Below are positions 24,899 to 34,538 of a stretch of DNA of 64,000 nucleotides, one piece after another (within the stretch, counting starts at the first letter, position 1; every line of letters starts with the position of its first letter). The stretch is from Lachnospiraceae bacterium AC2029 (lineage in GTDB: Bacteria; Bacillota; Clostridia; Lachnospirales; Lachnospiraceae): NCBI GenBank assembly GCA_000703065.1, contig JNLK01000001.1:1612001-1676000 (forward strand). Direction: 5' to 3'. The notes beneath the pieces were generated by a model. It had not been told where the DNA came from. It did no database searches and saw only the letters and a program-made list of their open reading frames with translations. A program made the translations under genes and the position numbers.

Positions 24899-25918
24899 TT
24901 ACATTCCCGTTTTTTCGATGTACTCTTCACACCACTGCCCCCAGCCCTTCGGGAGCCAGTCTTCAAACCTCGTGAAGACGTCTTCTCCGAAGGTTTCCTT
25001 CAGGATCTTCACGATCGTATCATTATCCTTCTCTTCAAAGGTATACTTCCCTGCCGTCTCGCCAAGACGCTTCACCGCATCCTGTCCGTAGGTTTCCTGC
25101 AGGAAGGTCACAAGGCGGATCCCGTAGTGGTAATGCGCCTGCTCGGCACTTCTCTCCTGTACATTTACCTCCCGGAAGGTCTTCTCCGCATCCTTCTCTA
25201 TCGCGGATGCATCATATACCTCCACGAAGTCACGGGTGTTCACATACTGGATCAGGTCCCAGTTCAGGTATCCGGCCTTATCGGTGATCCTGTCTTCGGC
25301 ATAAAGCCCCACACCCTCTTCAATGATCTGTCCCAGGAAGGGACTCTGATCCATACGGAGCAAATGTGCCAGCTCATGCGCCACGGTTTTGTACCCGGTA
25401 GTCTCAGCGTCATAATCCGTATCGAAGAGCATGAGCACACCGCGGTCAGCCCACTCGACCTCTCCGTCATTCATATCCGGCACGATCAGAATGTCCAGCT
25501 TCGCATGATCCTGGTTCAGACCGTCATAGCCTCCGCCGAAGTACTCTCCTCTCCAGGATGCCGGATTCCGGTATCCCTGATCTCCATAGGAAAGTTCGAA
25601 CAGGTCCTCAAGCTCCTTCATGATCTCCTCGGTTTTCACGGCGATATTTCCGGGAACCTTCGCTCCCTTATGGAAATACATCACGTACTTCTCTCCCTCG
25701 TAGTAGGAGTTTTCCTTCACCTCGACGATATCCTCGGCCTTTCCGCTGAGTGTCAGCGCCGGCTCCTTTGTAACGACCGTTGTCGGCTTCTCCTCATCGG
25801 ATACCGCAGCACTCTGCGCGGTTCCGCTTTCCTCTGCCTTCTTCTCTTCTGTGCCGCATGCAGTCATCATGCAAAGCACCAATGCCGGCACGAGTATCCT
25901 GCTCCATTTATTCTTCAT
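24899..25918 (-). CDS. Lipoprotein zinc metallopeptidase (HExxH, peptidase MA-like)
   Basis: The 339-residue product starts at the ATG at 25918, after AGGACCGAAT. It has a lipoprotein signal ending in MMTAC. An acidic linker follows, then a domain with TVAHELAHLLRM and a downstream EEGVGLYAED glutamate, the gluzincin-type zinc ligands. The helical C-terminus is typical of MA-family peptidases. I infer a membrane-anchored extracellular protease; the substrate is unknown. The stop lies 7 bases from an intergenic palindrome. No partner gene is evident. Confidence 0.85.
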   Translation of the reverse strand: MKNKWSRILVPALVLCMMTACGTEEKKAEESGTAQSAAVSDEEKPTTVVTKEPALTLSGKAEDIVEVKENSYYEGEKYVMYFHKGAKVPGNIAVKTEEIMKELEDLFELSYGDQGYRNPASWRGEYFGGGYDGLNQDHAKLDILIVPDMNDGEVEWADRGVLMLFDTDYDAETTGYKTVAHELAHLLRMDQSPFLGQIIEEGVGLYAEDRITDKAGYLNWDLIQYVNTRDFVEVYDASAIEKDAEKTFREVNVQERSAEQAHYHYGIRLVTFLQETYGQDAVKRLGETAGKYTFEEKDNDTIVKILKETFGEDVFTRFEDWLPKGWGQWCEEYIEKTGM

Positions 25919-26198
25919 ATTCGGTCCTTTCATCTGTTTATCTATCCATATATACACACGTAAATGTCATCCACGAAGCCACAATCCACGACCCATCCGA
26001 CTGCATTCCGGTCATCCGCCGGTCGGGCCAACCATAATGCCTCACATCCATCGCCCTGTCCGACCATAATCCCGGTCATCCGGCTGCGACTCCCACCTCT
26101 TCCGGTCCGTCCGATATGATGCCTTATTCCCGCCGACTATCCGACTGCAATCCGGTCATCCGCCGGCCTCTCCGGCCGGCAGATGCCGTCATTCCCGG
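25919..26198. other. Gene-free intergenic stretch with a 26-bp direct repeat
   Basis: This stretch of about 280 bases has no supportable ORF. It contains CCGACTGCATTCCGGTCATC plus CGCCGG (25997-26022), repeated with one change at 26141-26166, and further CCGGTCATCC words. A CCGGCC/GGCCGG inverted pair (about 26163-26180) near the anti-sigma gene's stop could be a terminator stem, but no T run follows. Confidence 0.55.
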
Positions 26199-27107
26199 TT
26201 ATCGTACCGCTACCGTCTCCAAAACCTCCTGAATCTCCGCATCCGTAAGACCCTTGAACCTGAGATATCCGTTGGTATTATCATAGGAGATCAGAACGGT
26301 GGTTGTGACTCCTGCCTCCTCCTGTGTGTCCACAAGCGTGAACTCCAGGCCGGACTTTGCCGTATAGTTCCGCGAGTTGGAGGTGTTCTCCAGCTTGATG
26401 CTGAAGGCAGCATCCTCTGCCACGCCTGCTTCCGAGCGGTCCTGCAGCACATCCACGGTGCCTTCTTTATAGGCAAATGCGGCGCCAATGCTTACGGAAC
26501 GGTATCCCTCTGCACCATTTGTCTCCGAAGCCTTCCGGTCTTCAGTCACGGTGTAGACCATATCGGTCATGGGATACTCCGCGGTGAACCAGTTATCCAT
26601 GCCCGAATCCTCCAGAAGTGACGCATAGGAATCATAGGTGCAGACCGTTGTTGTGTAGCCGTTTGTTTCTTTAACGGTACGGCCTGTCCATTTTACATTT
26701 TCATTTCCTTCCTCGGAAGAGATCTCCCTGGTGGTAGCCGGCTCCTCCGAAGCCGCGATGGCTGCGTCATCCACATACTCCGTATTTCCGACGGAAACCG
26801 TATGCTCCGTTACCGTCGGCTTGTTCAGCAGCTGCACAGCCGCATAGACTCCGGCGGAACCGATCAGCACCACCGCTGCCGCAGCAACCGCAACTCTGGG
26901 GAACACATACCATTTCTTCATGCCTGTCCGCTTCGTCCCGGCGCTCTTCTCCCCCCGGAGGATCGCGCGGTTCAGCTCATCACCCGGCACATAGTTGGGG
27001 CGAAGCGCAGCCTTCAGCGCATCGTCAAATGCCCGTCTTTCCTGAAGCTGATCCTTAGTCTCGGTGTCCATCCTGCCATTTATCATTTTATCTTTATTAT
27101 CCTTCAT
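26199..27107 (-). CDS. Probable membrane anti-sigma factor partnered with the ECF sigma factor
   Basis: This 302-residue protein has a cytoplasmic N-terminus (1-65), one transmembrane helix (about 68-94) and an extracellular domain of about 200 residues that I do not recognise. It begins one base after the sigma-factor stop. The sigma/one-pass-membrane-protein pair is the usual ECF sigma and anti-sigma layout. No zinc-binding HxxxCxxC motif is visible in the cytoplasmic part, so the anti-sigma role is inferred from context. The outer domain would sense an envelope signal. Confidence 0.7.
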   Translation of the reverse strand: MKDNKDKMINGRMDTETKDQLQERRAFDDALKAALRPNYVPGDELNRAILRGEKSAGTKRTGMKKWYVFPRVAVAAAAVVLIGSAGVYAAVQLLNKPTVTEHTVSVGNTEYVDDAAIAASEEPATTREISSEEGNENVKWTGRTVKETNGYTTTVCTYDSYASLLEDSGMDNWFTAEYPMTDMVYTVTEDRKASETNGAEGYRSVSIGAAFAYKEGTVDVLQDRSEAGVAEDAAFSIKLENTSNSRNYTAKSGLEFTLVDTQEEAGVTTTVLISYDNTNGYLRFKGLTDAEIQEVLETVAVR

Positions 27108-27108
27108 A

Positions 27109-27609
27109 CTAACGTAGTCCTTCCTTCAGCTTTCTCTTTGCCTGATGGATTCTGCTTTTGACGGTCCCTTCCGGTATCTGCAGGATCTCTGCAATCTCCT
27201 CGATAGAGAGGTCTTCCATAAAATGCATCAGGATCACCACTCTCATCTTATCCGGAAGCTTCTGCACCTGCTTCCTTAAATCCTCGGCCTCCGCCGCACG
27301 CAGTACGCTGTTTTCTACCGACTGGGACTCATCCTGTACCGTTTCGATCTCCTCTTCCCCGAAGCAGACCACATTTACCTTCTGCCGCCGCCAGAGGTAT
27401 TTCCGTCTCTGGTTCCTCCACAGATTCACTGCGATGGACAGCAGGTAGGATTTGGGGTTCCGCTCCGGATCCAGGTCATCCTTTTCGATGGCCGTAAGGA
27501 AGGTCTGCTGGTACAGATCATCCGCAGCATCCCTGTCTCCCGTGATATATACACAGAAGGAGTACAGATCGGTTCCGTATTCATTTATGATCTTTTCGAT
27601 GTCCTTCAT
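27109..27609 (-). CDS. ECF-type RNA polymerase sigma factor
   Basis: The 166-residue protein has region 2 (about 8-75, with DLYQQTFLTAIEK and SYLLSIAVNLWRNQRRK) and region 4 (about 110-163, DKMRVVILMHFMEDLSIEEIAEILQIPEGTVKSRIHQAKRKL). Region 3 is missing, as in all ECF sigmas. It is cotranscribed with the membrane protein that follows it by one base. It should direct a small envelope-stress-type regulon. I could not identify its own promoter motif with confidence. Confidence 0.93.
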   Translation of the reverse strand: MKDIEKIINEYGTDLYSFCVYITGDRDAADDLYQQTFLTAIEKDDLDPERNPKSYLLSIAVNLWRNQRRKYLWRRQKVNVVCFGEEEIETVQDESQSVENSVLRAAEAEDLRKQVQKLPDKMRVVILMHFMEDLSIEEIAEILQIPEGTVKSRIHQAKRKLKEGLR

Positions 27610-27742
27610 TTTCCTCTAACTTCCTTAGATCCTCTCCGGTTTCCGTATTGCCCTTCCTTCTTCACGGGCGTTCCCAGGTAACTGTTCGTGCACGTCAGCT
27701 TTGCCTTTCACTTATATATTGTCATGAAATGTTTCCGGGTTC

Positions 27743-27783
27743 AAAAAAAAGCGAAGGATCTTTTTTCCATAAAATCCTTCGCT
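27743..27783 (-). terminator. Terminator of the HD-GYP gene
   Basis: On the minus strand GCGAAGGAT pairs with ATCCTTCGC across an AT-rich loop and is followed by eight T residues. It is about 105 bases past the HD-GYP stop and upstream of the sigma-factor operon. The rest of 27610-27887 shows no gene. Confidence 0.8.
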
Positions 27784-27887
27784 TCTCTCTGCCGGCCTGC
27801 CAATGCCCGGCACATACCCCTGTGCCACCGGCACGCCTGCGCCCGCTCAGGGCGGCATGATCCGTGGCCGCAGTCCCGTCCCCGGGG

Positions 27888-29576
27888 TCATCCCTCCAGA
27901 CTTCTGTAATACTCCTCCAGCTTCGGGCGGGCCGCCACATAGTAGGGCTCCAGTCTCTGGTCGAAATGCTTTCCCATGCCCTCCATAATGATCCTGTCGG
28001 CCTCCTCGAAGGACATGCTCTCCTTATAGACACGCTTGCTGACCAGCGCATCGTAGACATCCGCGATCGCCATGATCCGGGCCTCCAGCGGGATCGCAAG
28101 CCCCGAAAGCCCCTCGGGGTAGCCGGAGCCGTCCCAGCGCTCGTGGTGGTAATTTGCCACATTTTCGGCGATCTTCCGGAAATACTCGTCATCCGTTCCC
28201 TCCAGGATCTGGTGGATAACTCTTCCGCCCTCCGCCGCATGCTTTTTCATTTGCTCATACTCCCAGGGCTCGAACCTGCCGGGCTTCCGCAGGATCGCAT
28301 CATCGACGGCGATCTTCCCCAGGTCATGCATCGGCGCCGCCTTAATGATGGCACGCCGGAATTCCTGCGTCAGATGAAGCTTGTTCCTCTTCATCATTTC
28401 ATCCACCAGGATCCGCACGCCCTGGCTGGTACGCTTGATATGCCCGCCGGTGGAGTTGTCACGGCTTTCCACCAGGGTTGCCATGCTGAGGATCAGCTTG
28501 TCGTGCATTTCCGCGATGTGTGCTGTCTTCTCATCCACCTCTTCCTTCAGCGTTGTATTGAACCGGTTGATCAGGGCTATGTATTCCTGGTTCTTCGTAT
28601 CATCCGTGACGAAGATCCGCAACCCCCGCTTCTTTTTCCCATCATACAGGTAGTCTACATCAAAGATATAGGTATGTCCGTTTCTCGAATAGAAGGAGGT
28701 ATCATTTTCCTCATTCTCCCGAAAGCCCTGCAGACGGTTCAGCGCCTGCTCCTTCAGAAAGGGGCTTTCCTCTGCCGGAGTTCCCACCTTCACCTCCGCA
28801 AGCTCCGGGAAGAACTTCCGTGCGGCAACGTTGCTCCCCAGATAACGGTCCTTAAAATCAAAGGATATAAATCCGGAATTCCCCGTCTCATTGATGGAAT
28901 CCAAATGCGTCTCCGACACATCATAGAGACACATATCCTTGACGATGAACAGGAAGAACAGCTGGGCAAAGTTGTATGCAACAGGAAGCGGTTCCACATT
29001 GTGGGGAAACAGTCTTGCCCCGAAATAGGCGATGATTGCGATCACCTCCGGGACCGCCATCAGGATGACCACCTGATTGGACACATCTTTTTTCTTCGTG
29101 AAGCTGTATACAAGGGTAGAAAGGCTGATCACGAAATAGACCGCAACCATGACATAGAATATGGTGTGCAGGAAGCCGTATTCCTTAACCAGAACACCTA
29201 CTCCGTCATGCATCTCAAAGCTGATAGTCTTGTAAAAGTAGGGGAGTTTACCCGCGGTCAGGACTCCGCCGTAGACCAGACAGGTGATGAAGAAGAAGCC
29301 CACACGGACCGGCTTCGGAAGCTCCATATTACAGCGGTCCAGCAGGCTCATCATAATGAAAAGCATCAGAAAACAACCCAGATACTTGATATCATTTGCT
29401 ATGATCGCCTCTTCCAGATTGACAGAAAGCACGCCCAGCAGAAAGCCCAGATTGGCAAGCGGGACGAAGGTGAAAATGAGGGTAAAATGGACATCAAAAT
29501 GCTTGTGCCAGATCTGGACATATACCAGACTCAGCACAAGCGATATTGCAAAGGTTATAGAATAATACGTGACCAT
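27888..29576 (-). CDS. Membrane-bound HD-GYP protein (probable c-di-GMP phosphodiesterase)
   Basis: The 562-residue protein has about seven membrane segments (1-225) like the 7TM sensor of some kinases. A PAS-like domain (about 235-330) and an HD-GYP domain (about 345-555) follow. The HD motif is HDLGKIAV, and the GYP region is HHERWDGSGYPEGL. All expected metal ligands appear present. It likely degrades c-di-GMP in response to a membrane signal. The start follows GAGAGGGTTATCGC, and a promoter with a TACAAT box lies upstream. It is a single-gene unit closed by a terminator. Confidence 0.9.
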   Translation of the reverse strand: MVTYYSITFAISLVLSLVYVQIWHKHFDVHFTLIFTFVPLANLGFLLGVLSVNLEEAIIANDIKYLGCFLMLFIMMSLLDRCNMELPKPVRVGFFFITCLVYGGVLTAGKLPYFYKTISFEMHDGVGVLVKEYGFLHTIFYVMVAVYFVISLSTLVYSFTKKKDVSNQVVILMAVPEVIAIIAYFGARLFPHNVEPLPVAYNFAQLFFLFIVKDMCLYDVSETHLDSINETGNSGFISFDFKDRYLGSNVAARKFFPELAEVKVGTPAEESPFLKEQALNRLQGFRENEENDTSFYSRNGHTYIFDVDYLYDGKKKRGLRIFVTDDTKNQEYIALINRFNTTLKEEVDEKTAHIAEMHDKLILSMATLVESRDNSTGGHIKRTSQGVRILVDEMMKRNKLHLTQEFRRAIIKAAPMHDLGKIAVDDAILRKPGRFEPWEYEQMKKHAAEGGRVIHQILEGTDDEYFRKIAENVANYHHERWDGSGYPEGLSGLAIPLEARIMAIADVYDALVSKRVYKESMSFEEADRIIMEGMGKHFDQRLEPYYVAARPKLEEYYRSLEG

Positions 29577-29615
29577 GCGATAACCCTCTCATCCACATAA
29601 TTTGCGACACCTTTT

Positions 29616-29644
29616 ATTGTACAGTAAAATGCACTGTTTCGCAA
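29616..29644 (-). promoter_or_regulatory. Sigma-A promoter of the HD-GYP gene
   Basis: TTGCGA and TACAAT on the minus strand are separated by 17 bases, about 35 bases before the HD-GYP ATG. It lies in the short gap after the ABC operon. Confidence 0.7.
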
Positions 29645-29668
29645 GAGAAAGGGGGTCCGTTTCCGGGT

Positions 29669-30667
29669 TCATTCCTCCTTCGTGATCACGATCCTGCCGT
29701 CTACTACTTCTATCTTTACGCGGTTGCCGTCAATGCCGGCCTGCTCACGCATTTCCTGGGACAGCTGCAGACGTCCGGCACGGTCCATGACCACAAATTC
29801 CTCGTGGGTATCCTCGCCGGTGAAATGTGCTCGCTCCTCCAGTGCCTCCGCTTCTGCAGTGGCGTTGTCCGTAAAGAGACCCTCTCCTCTCAGCTCCGCA
29901 AGGGCGTCGATCTTCTCCCTGTAGGCCTGCTTAATAACACGCTCGCTGCTGATCTTGCCGTCGGCGATCATGACCACCCGGTCCACCTTATTTGCCAGGG
30001 ACAGGTCATGGGTTACGATGATCACGGTGACACCCCGTTCCCGGTTCAGGGCACGGAACAGATCCTGGATCCGCTCGGAAGTTGCGGAGTCCACAGCACC
30101 CGTAGGCTCATCCGCCAGAAGAAGATCCGGATCATTCATCAGGGCACTTGCGATGGCCACTCTCTGCTGCTCACCGCCGGACATCATCCTGGGATAGCTG
30201 TCGGCTCTGCCCTCCAGGCCCACCGCCTTCAGAAGATCCATGGCCTTTGCATGCCGCTCCTTGGAAGACAGCTTCGAGAACATCAGCGGCAGCTCCACAT
30301 TCTGAACCGCAGTTAAGTAAGGCAGCAGATTCTCAACGCTCTTCTGCCATACGAAGCCGACTCTCTTCTCCCGGTAGTGGTTCATTTCCTTCTCGGAGAG
30401 TTCGGACAGACTGGTCCCGTCAAAGGTGATCCTGCCTGCGCTGGGTCGCTCCAGCCCGCCGATGATATTCAGCAGGGTGGACTTGCCGCTTCCGGATTTA
30501 CCAATGATCGCCAGCAGCTCACCGCGGCGGATGGTCAGGTCCAGACCCTGCAGGGCCATAACCTCCAGGTCATCGGTCTTGTAAATCTTGACAAGTCCGT
30601 CGCAGTCGATCAGGACGTCGCCGGATTCCGTGCTTTCTTCAGATGTCAGGGTGGTTTCGTCTGCCAT
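29669..30667 (-). CDS. ABC transporter ATPase (MacB/LolD type) with C-terminal AbrB-like domain
   Basis: This is a 332-residue protein. Residues 1-235 are a MacB/LolD-type nucleotide-binding domain with Walker A GKSGSGKST, Q-loop VWQKS, signature MSGGEQQR and Walker B LLLADEPTG. After a linker, residues about 289-332 (VMDRAGRLQLSQEMREQAGI then VKIEVVDGRIVI) match the swapped-hairpin AbrB/MazE/SpoVT fold. This is unusual for a transporter ATPase. The ATG at 30667 follows AGAGGAATGAT. It is the last gene of the lipoprotein/two-component/export cluster. The tail could dimerise or bind DNA; that is inference. Confidence 0.88.
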   Translation of the reverse strand: MADETTLTSEESTESGDVLIDCDGLVKIYKTDDLEVMALQGLDLTIRRGELLAIIGKSGSGKSTLLNIIGGLERPSAGRITFDGTSLSELSEKEMNHYREKRVGFVWQKSVENLLPYLTAVQNVELPLMFSKLSSKERHAKAMDLLKAVGLEGRADSYPRMMSGGEQQRVAIASALMNDPDLLLADEPTGAVDSATSERIQDLFRALNRERGVTVIIVTHDLSLANKVDRVVMIADGKISSERVIKQAYREKIDALAELRGEGLFTDNATAEAEALEERAHFTGEDTHEEFVVMDRAGRLQLSQEMREQAGIDGNRVKIEVVDGRIVITKEE

Positions 30668-30735
30668 ATCATTCCTCTTAAATCTCAACGCTTATTTGTC
30701 ACAGCGCACCGTGTCTTAGCTTCGGGCCAGCTGAC

Positions 30736-31548
30736 TCATACGATCATGCCGTCCTCGATGCTGTATACAACGTCACCCAGTTCGGTCAGACCCGGGTCAT
30801 GAGTGGTCATTACAATAGTGATGCCTTCCTTCTCCGCCAGGTCCTTGAAGAGCCTGGTAACGGTCAGGCCGGCTGCGGTGTCCAGCGCACCGGTGGGCTC
30901 GTCGGCGAAAATGATCTCGGGCTTATGGGCCATGGCTCTGGCGATGGCCACTCTCTGCTGCTCTCCTCCGGACAGCTGGGCGGGCATGTGACTCATGCGC
31001 TGGTCCAGTCCCACGGAAGCAAGCACTTCTTTGATCCGGGAATCCCGGTCGCCCGTGTAGCCGGCGGTCCGAAGGCCGAAGTCTACATTTTCATACGCAG
31101 TCATGATGGGGACCAGCGCCACCGACTGGAATACGAAGCCCATGTGGTACCGGCGAAGCCGGTCTCTCTCTGTGTCCGAAAGCCCGGAGTAGCGGATCTC
31201 CTCCGTCTCTTCTGATCCTTTCTGTCCGGACACTTCCGTTGTTTCTTCTGCATCCGGACCGTCCGTCTGCTCTTTGGCACTGCCCTTCCTATGGCCTGCC
31301 GCTTCCGCCTTCCGCGCACGGAAGATCACCTCCCCCGAGGTTGCCGGATCCAGGGCGCTGAGGATATTGAGCAGGGTGGTCTTTCCGGATCCGGAACGTC
31401 CCTTAATGAGGATCAGCTTTCCCTTCGGCATGGCGATGGAAATGCCCTTCAGCACCTGCAGTTCGCCTCCCGCCACCGGGAAGGACCGGATGATCTGTTC
31501 AGTTGTGAGGATCATTTCTTCCATATTGTCCGCTCTCATTTCTGTCAT
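30736..31548 (-). CDS. ABC transporter ATPase (MacB/LolD type) with acidic insertion
   Basis: The 270-residue ATPase has Walker [11 protein letters not shown]-loop [10 protein letters not shown], signature LSGGEQQR and Walker [11 protein letters not shown] charged insertion of about 40 residues (about 79-120), rich in Glu, Lys and Gly, sits between Walker A and the Q-loop, where family members are compact. It lies 26 bases after the permease, so it should be that permease's main ATPase. The start may be the first ATG or the one eight codons on. Confidence 0.9.
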   Translation of the reverse strand: MTEMRADNMEEMILTTEQIIRSFPVAGGELQVLKGISIAMPKGKLILIKGRSGSGKTTLLNILSALDPATSGEVIFRARKAEAAGHRKGSAKEQTDGPDAEETTEVSGQKGSEETEEIRYSGLSDTERDRLRRYHMGFVFQSVALVPIMTAYENVDFGLRTAGYTGDRDSRIKEVLASVGLDQRMSHMPAQLSGGEQQRVAIARAMAHKPEIIFADEPTGALDTAAGLTVTRLFKDLAEKEGITIVMTTHDPGLTELGDVVYSIEDGMIV

Positions 31549-31574
31549 CGTATAGCTTCTTCAGATTGACTTAT

Positions 31575-34415
31575 TTAATCTTCACCCAGCTTCAGTGCCT
31601 CTGTGATCTTCATTCTCCGGACGATCTGCCGGATGATGATGAAGCAGAGGATCATGGCGCTGCCTATGATGATCCCCAGGCGAAGAAAATCCGCTCCGGA
31701 GATATGCATCGCCAGTTCCACCGCATGCTTCTCCGGCAGGTACACCACCGAGAAGAGCCTTGCGAAGAGGACGGTTGCGACGGATCCCGCTCCGATCCCG
31801 GCCAGTACCGGTCCCAGGGACAGGAACAGCTGCTCAAGGGTCAGCATCCGGCTCACCTCACCCATGGAGATACCCATGGCCCGGTAGATACCGAACAGCA
31901 GCTCCCGGTCACGGATGGAGGTGATCCAGTGGATCAGATATCCGAGAACACACAGCAGCAGCGCCACCAGTACGTCCAATGTGAAAAGTCCGTTTGTGAT
32001 CTTGATGATGGAGGAGTTCTGCATTTCGCGGATCTCTTCCTCCGCGCTCTTTACACTGTCCAGACTCCGTCCTGCCGGGGACAGCCAGCCCTCCAACGCT
32101 TCTTTGATCTCCGCTCCCGTGCGGCTCGTCCGAACCCATACACTGTACGGGGTCTTCTCAAAGCTGCTGACCACGGAGCTGTAATTCATCACTACGAGAT
32201 AACGGTCCTTCTCGACCATTTCCTCTGCGTCGTTGTATCCGTATTCGTAGGGTTCATATCCCGGAAATGCGTCCACGATCCCGACAACCTTGCAGACCGA
32301 GGAAGCATATACCTGATCCGTTTCCACCGGCGAATACCGGGACAGGTTGATGGTATCTCCCACCTTCACGTCATACTTTGCCGCAAGATTGGCGGAAATG
32401 AGGATGCCATTGGTCACCTGGGACAGCTCGTTCAGATAGTTGAACCAGTGTTCCTTTGTGATCCCGTCCTTCAGCCGGGCGGTCTCACCGAATTCCTTCG
32501 TCTGGATCCCCATCAGGGTTCCGATCTCCTGGTCGTTTCTTCCCACCTTGATCACGGTCTTGTCGTCACGGATCACCCGGGTCACGGACTCCGCCAGCCC
32601 TTCATCCACCAGCTTCTGATAGATCTTATAGTCCGGCTCCGTGTACTGCCAGCGCTTCGGCGTCTCACTGCTGAGAACCCGCAGCTGCCAGGGCTCGGTG
32701 GTCACCACATCCGCACCCATGTTGTATTCGATCCGCTCGATCTGGTTTGCACTGACGGTCCGCGCCATATTTGCATGGAATACGCTCATGGCAACGGTCA
32801 GTACCAGGAAGACGGAAATGACGCCCGATCCGCGTCTCGTGCGGATGATCTGAAGAAATGCAGCGTAGGTCGGTGAGGAGAACCTGTTCTTCCCGAGGCG
32901 GAACAGAAGCCGCACCAGATAGGACATCAGGCGCAGGATCAGAAGTCCGCAGGACAGCAGGAAGAAGGTTGCGGTAAGGAAGATCATGGGATCGATCCCC
33001 TCACCCGACAGCACGGACAGCTTCAGAGTGTCCAGCTGCTTTGTAAAGTCGTACAGCAGGTAGAGGGATACTGCCAGGAGCACAAGGTCCAGGAAGAATT
33101 TCTCCCAAAGGGGAATCCCGCTTACATGCTTTTTGTTCTTATTTTCAACCACGGTACTGCCCGACCTGCGGAACACCGGTGTCAGCATAACGACTGCCGC
33201 AAGGAGTGCCGCCAGCCCCGATACCAGGATCATGCCCGGATAGATGCCATAGCCCGGAACCGTATCGCCCGAGAAGGTCAGGAATCCGGTGGCCGCTGCT
33301 GTCAGCCGTCCCGTGAAATAGCCCACCAGAAGGCCCGGGCCGAAAGCAACCACCGCGATGATCAGGGACTGTACCAGATAAATGCGCACGATCCTTCCGC
33401 GGGTGGTTCCGCGGCTGTGCAGCATGGCGATCTCGCTCTGCTCCGAATCGATGATCCGGACGGAGATCATACTGATGAACAGCATCACCAGAAGCAGGAG
33501 CGGTACAGATACCGCATAGAGCACTGCCATGGCGGAACCGCCCTGCTGACGCGCCTGCACCAGTGCTGCGGTCATATTTTCCGTCAGATTCTCATCCTTC
33601 TCATGGAACTGGGAGAGATAACTCTCGACAGCATCCGAATTCCCAATGGTGATCTTTCTATAATCGTAGAGGCGTCTTGTTTCATACTGTATCTGGTCCG
33701 CCTTCAGGTTCTCCGCCAGTCTGTTGAAGTCATCCTTAGTGAGATAGACCACCAGCCCATTTTCGGAAAGGCTCTTCTGCCAGAAATAGTCCTCCGTTCC
33801 GGCCTCCTCGATGATGCCGACGATCACGAAGACTGCCGGATCTCCCTGCTGACTGCTGAGCTTATTGACGGTCAGGGTCTCGCCCACCGCGAAATGGTTC
33901 ACGTCCATCACATGACGGTCCACCAGAACCGGGATGGCTCCCGCCGGAAGGTCCTTTGCCTCAGCCGGCGTGGTGCCGTCCAGCACCTTGAAATGCTCTC
34001 CCGCATAATCCGAATCAATGTATACGAAATCCAGGAAGCCGTCATCGCCCCGGTAGGAGAAGGAGAGTCTCCGTCCCTTCATCCACACAATCCGCTGGGT
34101 ATTTACCACCGGAAGGCCCAGATATTTGTCCCAGGTGGATTCATAGCCTTCCATGGCCGCCAAAGCCTCGTCCACCGCCGACGCAGGAGCTCCGGGAACC
34201 AGCTCGCCCTCCCGGGTCAGGACTGCAGGATATTTGCCGTCCTTCTCGTAGCTTTCCACGAACTCACTCTGGATCAGACGGTCCAGCGACCCCTTTCGGA
34301 GCATCATGATCACTCCGAAGATCGCGATCATGGAGATGACTCCCACCATCAGTGCGAGATAGAGCTTATATTTATTTTTGATCTTGGTAAAGATAAATCT
34401 CAGCACGATGTGCAT
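31575..34415 (-). CDS. FtsX/MacB-type ABC permease with duplicated FtsX domains
   Basis: The 946-residue membrane protein has ten predicted helices: one near residues 17-40, three in about 295-415, and six more between about 440 and 940. Large outside loops lie between the first and second helices and between the seventh and eighth. This is the double-FtsX layout of envelope-acting ABC permeases (BceB- or LolC/E-like), not a channel importer. It is followed by two ATPases and preceded by two adaptor lipoproteins. I infer substrate extrusion from, or mechanical action at, the membrane outer face. Confidence 0.9.
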   Translation of the reverse strand: MHIVLRFIFTKIKNKYKLYLALMVGVISMIAIFGVIMMLRKGSLDRLIQSEFVESYEKDGKYPAVLTREGELVPGAPASAVDEALAAMEGYESTWDKYLGLPVVNTQRIVWMKGRRLSFSYRGDDGFLDFVYIDSDYAGEHFKVLDGTTPAEAKDLPAGAIPVLVDRHVMDVNHFAVGETLTVNKLSSQQGDPAVFVIVGIIEEAGTEDYFWQKSLSENGLVVYLTKDDFNRLAENLKADQIQYETRRLYDYRKITIGNSDAVESYLSQFHEKDENLTENMTAALVQARQQGGSAMAVLYAVSVPLLLLVMLFISMISVRIIDSEQSEIAMLHSRGTTRGRIVRIYLVQSLIIAVVAFGPGLLVGYFTGRLTAAATGFLTFSGDTVPGYGIYPGMILVSGLAALLAAVVMLTPVFRRSGSTVVENKNKKHVSGIPLWEKFFLDLVLLAVSLYLLYDFTKQLDTLKLSVLSGEGIDPMIFLTATFFLLSCGLLILRLMSYLVRLLFRLGKNRFSSPTYAAFLQIIRTRRGSGVISVFLVLTVAMSVFHANMARTVSANQIERIEYNMGADVVTTEPWQLRVLSSETPKRWQYTEPDYKIYQKLVDEGLAESVTRVIRDDKTVIKVGRNDQEIGTLMGIQTKEFGETARLKDGITKEHWFNYLNELSQVTNGILISANLAAKYDVKVGDTINLSRYSPVETDQVYASSVCKVVGIVDAFPGYEPYEYGYNDAEEMVEKDRYLVVMNYSSVVSSFEKTPYSVWVRTSRTGAEIKEALEGWLSPAGRSLDSVKSAEEEIREMQNSSIIKITNGLFTLDVLVALLLCVLGYLIHWITSIRDRELLFGIYRAMGISMGEVSRMLTLEQLFLSLGPVLAGIGAGSVATVLFARLFSVVYLPEKHAVELAMHISGADFLRLGIIIGSAMILCFIIIRQIVRRMKITEALKLGED

Positions 34416-34445
34416 CCTTTCTCGTTCGTGTTACTCTTACGCCCT

Positions 34446-34538
34446 GTCCGCTCCCGGTTGCCTGCCGTCCATCCCAGTCACGCTTTGTCCGTTCCCGGTT
34501 GCCTGCCGTCCGTCCCAGTCACGCTTTGTCCGTTCCCG
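34446..34538. repeat. 41-bp intergenic tandem repeat (2.3 copies)
   Basis: Unit GTCCG...CGCTTT spans 34446-34486 and recurs at 34487-34527 with two changes, then partly to 34538. It fills the gap between the adaptor stop and the permease start. Confidence 0.85.

Noticed and set aside
27864-29600. A 578-codon plus-strand open frame
   Set aside because: It mirrors the HD-GYP gene. The minus strand holds the HD and GYP motifs.
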